24,910 nucleotides of DNA, taken from positions 1-24,910 of the forward strand of contig JAVKFF010000177.1 of assembly GCA_040226215.1 (NCBI GenBank). The letters run 5' to 3'. Of the stretch, positions 22,574-24,910 are shown in pieces (position 1 is the stretch's first letter; every line of letters begins with the position of its first letter). Below the pieces are notes generated by a model that was given only the letters and a program-made list of their open reading frames with translations, was not told the DNA's origin and did not search any database. The stretch is from JAVKFF01 sp040226215 (GTDB lineage: Bacteria; Pseudomonadota; Alphaproteobacteria; DSM-16000; Inquilinaceae). The position numbers and the translations under genes are program-made.

Positions 22574-22933
22574 CTACTGGCCTCCCCCGGCTGGCGCGTC
22601 GACGGGCGAGACGGCGACGATGGTGCCGCCACCGGTGCCGACCTCGCGGATCTCGCCCGGCTGCAGCACCAGCGTCGCCTGGCCGCCGCCGAGCGCGTAG
22701 GTGACGCTCTGGGCCCGGCCGGTGGAGTTGGCGAGGAAGGTGGCGAGCCGGCCGCCGGCATCCGCCGCCTGGAACAGCCGCACCGGCGGTCCCTGCGTCG
22801 CCTCGGCCGCGGCGCGGCCGAAGGGCAGGCCGGCATCCGGCCACAACGCCTGGGACGGCGCGGCGTAGTCGGCGCAGGCGGCGAGGCTCAGGGCCAGGGC
22901 GGCCGGGAGCAGGAAGCGGCGGAAGGCAGGCAT
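22574..22933 (-). CDS. Small hypothetical lipoprotein upstream of purH
   Basis: A 119-aa protein whose signal peptide ends in a good lipobox (LSLAAC, Cys20). The mature part is about 100 aa with a predicted beta-rich segment (ATFLANSTGRAQSVTYALGG, LVLQPGEIREVG) and a Gly/Pro-rich tail; I do not recognise the family. The ATG at 22933 has GAGGG seven bases upstream. Its stop touches the purH start, so purH expression depends on this transcript. A probable promoter lies about 45 bases before its start. A role in purine metabolism is not implied by its sequence. Confidence 0.72.
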   Translation of the reverse strand: MPAFRRFLLPAALALSLAACADYAAPSQALWPDAGLPFGRAAAEATQGPPVRLFQAADAGGRLATFLANSTGRAQSVTYALGGGQATLVLQPGEIREVGTGGGTIVAVSPVDAPAGGGQ

Positions 22934-22977
22934 CCCTCAACCCTCGATCGGCGAGAAGGTGGGTGGCGTAGCCGCGG

Positions 22978-23005
22978 TGATAGCCCACTCGGCCGGCTGA
23001 GGCAA
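22978..23005 (-). promoter_or_regulatory. Putative promoter of the lipoprotein-purH operon
   Basis: On the minus strand TTGCCT (23000-23005), a 16-base spacer and CTATCA (22978-22983) give a plausible alphaproteobacterial sigma-70 promoter, located between the acs terminator and the lipoprotein start. I saw no purine-repressor operator. Confidence 0.5.
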
Positions 23006-23042
23006 AGGAAGTCGCATCGGCACGCACGCGGCGCCGCCAACG

Positions 23043-23069
23043 AAAAAAGCCCCGCCGGAGCGGGGCTTT
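23043..23069 (-). terminator. Rho-independent terminator of acs
   Basis: On the minus strand AAAGCCCCG / CGGGGCTTT form a 9-bp stem with a six-base loop, followed by a run of T (six in all at the end of the stem). It lies 28 bases after the acs stop codon. Confidence 0.88.
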
Positions 23070-23096
23070 CGGACGGGTTTTGCGGCTGGGATGGCG

Positions 23097-24910
<1,814 letters not shown>

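Overview
The window is high-GC, densely coding DNA from a Gram-negative alphaproteobacterium, probably Rhodospirillales-like. The evidence is the gene order tRNA-Leu / rnd / kdsD / lptC / lptA / lptB / rpoN / hpf / ptsN, an hsp20 gene followed by a DUF1150 gene, an NDUFA9-type SDR protein, and Kdo/LPS export genes. No phage, integrase, transposase, CRISPR array or defence cassette was seen. This is core and catabolic chromosome, and it holds several small anomalies rather than one large new system.

Left part (1-8613): a partial membrane-protein gene and an NDUFA9-like SDR gene on the minus strand are followed by a plus-strand tRNA-Leu(CAG) with its own terminator. Then comes the envelope and regulation cluster: ribonuclease D, arabinose-5-phosphate isomerase KdsD (Kdo precursor), LptC/LptA/LptB (LPS transport), sigma-54, hibernation factor HPF and EIIA-Ntr. 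It ends at a perfect 12-bp hairpin terminator shared with the convergent genes.

Heat-shock module (8652-9527, minus strand): a near-consensus sigma-32 promoter, a 5' leader ending in a hairpin that sequesters the Shine-Dalgarno with a bulged G (ROSE-type RNA thermometer), an hsp20 gene interrupted by an in-frame TAG at codon 107 of 155, and a DUF1150 gene. The control region looks intact while the coding region is broken.

Catabolic island (9537-18592): a minus-strand operon runs from a Tat-exported substrate-binding protein through two branched-chain-type permeases and two ATPases to a feruloyl-CoA-synthase-like ligase and a thiolase. A PaaG-like crotonase is transcribed divergently. Together they suggest uptake, CoA activation and side-chain shortening of an aromatic or phenylpropanoid acid.

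Right part (18593-24910): a divergent CobT-like protein lacking canonical motifs, a 14-bp minisatellite, a SYLF-domain lipoprotein, a repeat-rich intergenic stretch with two identical 34-bp copies, a small lipoprotein gene abutting purH, and acetyl-CoA synthetase, which runs off the right edge.
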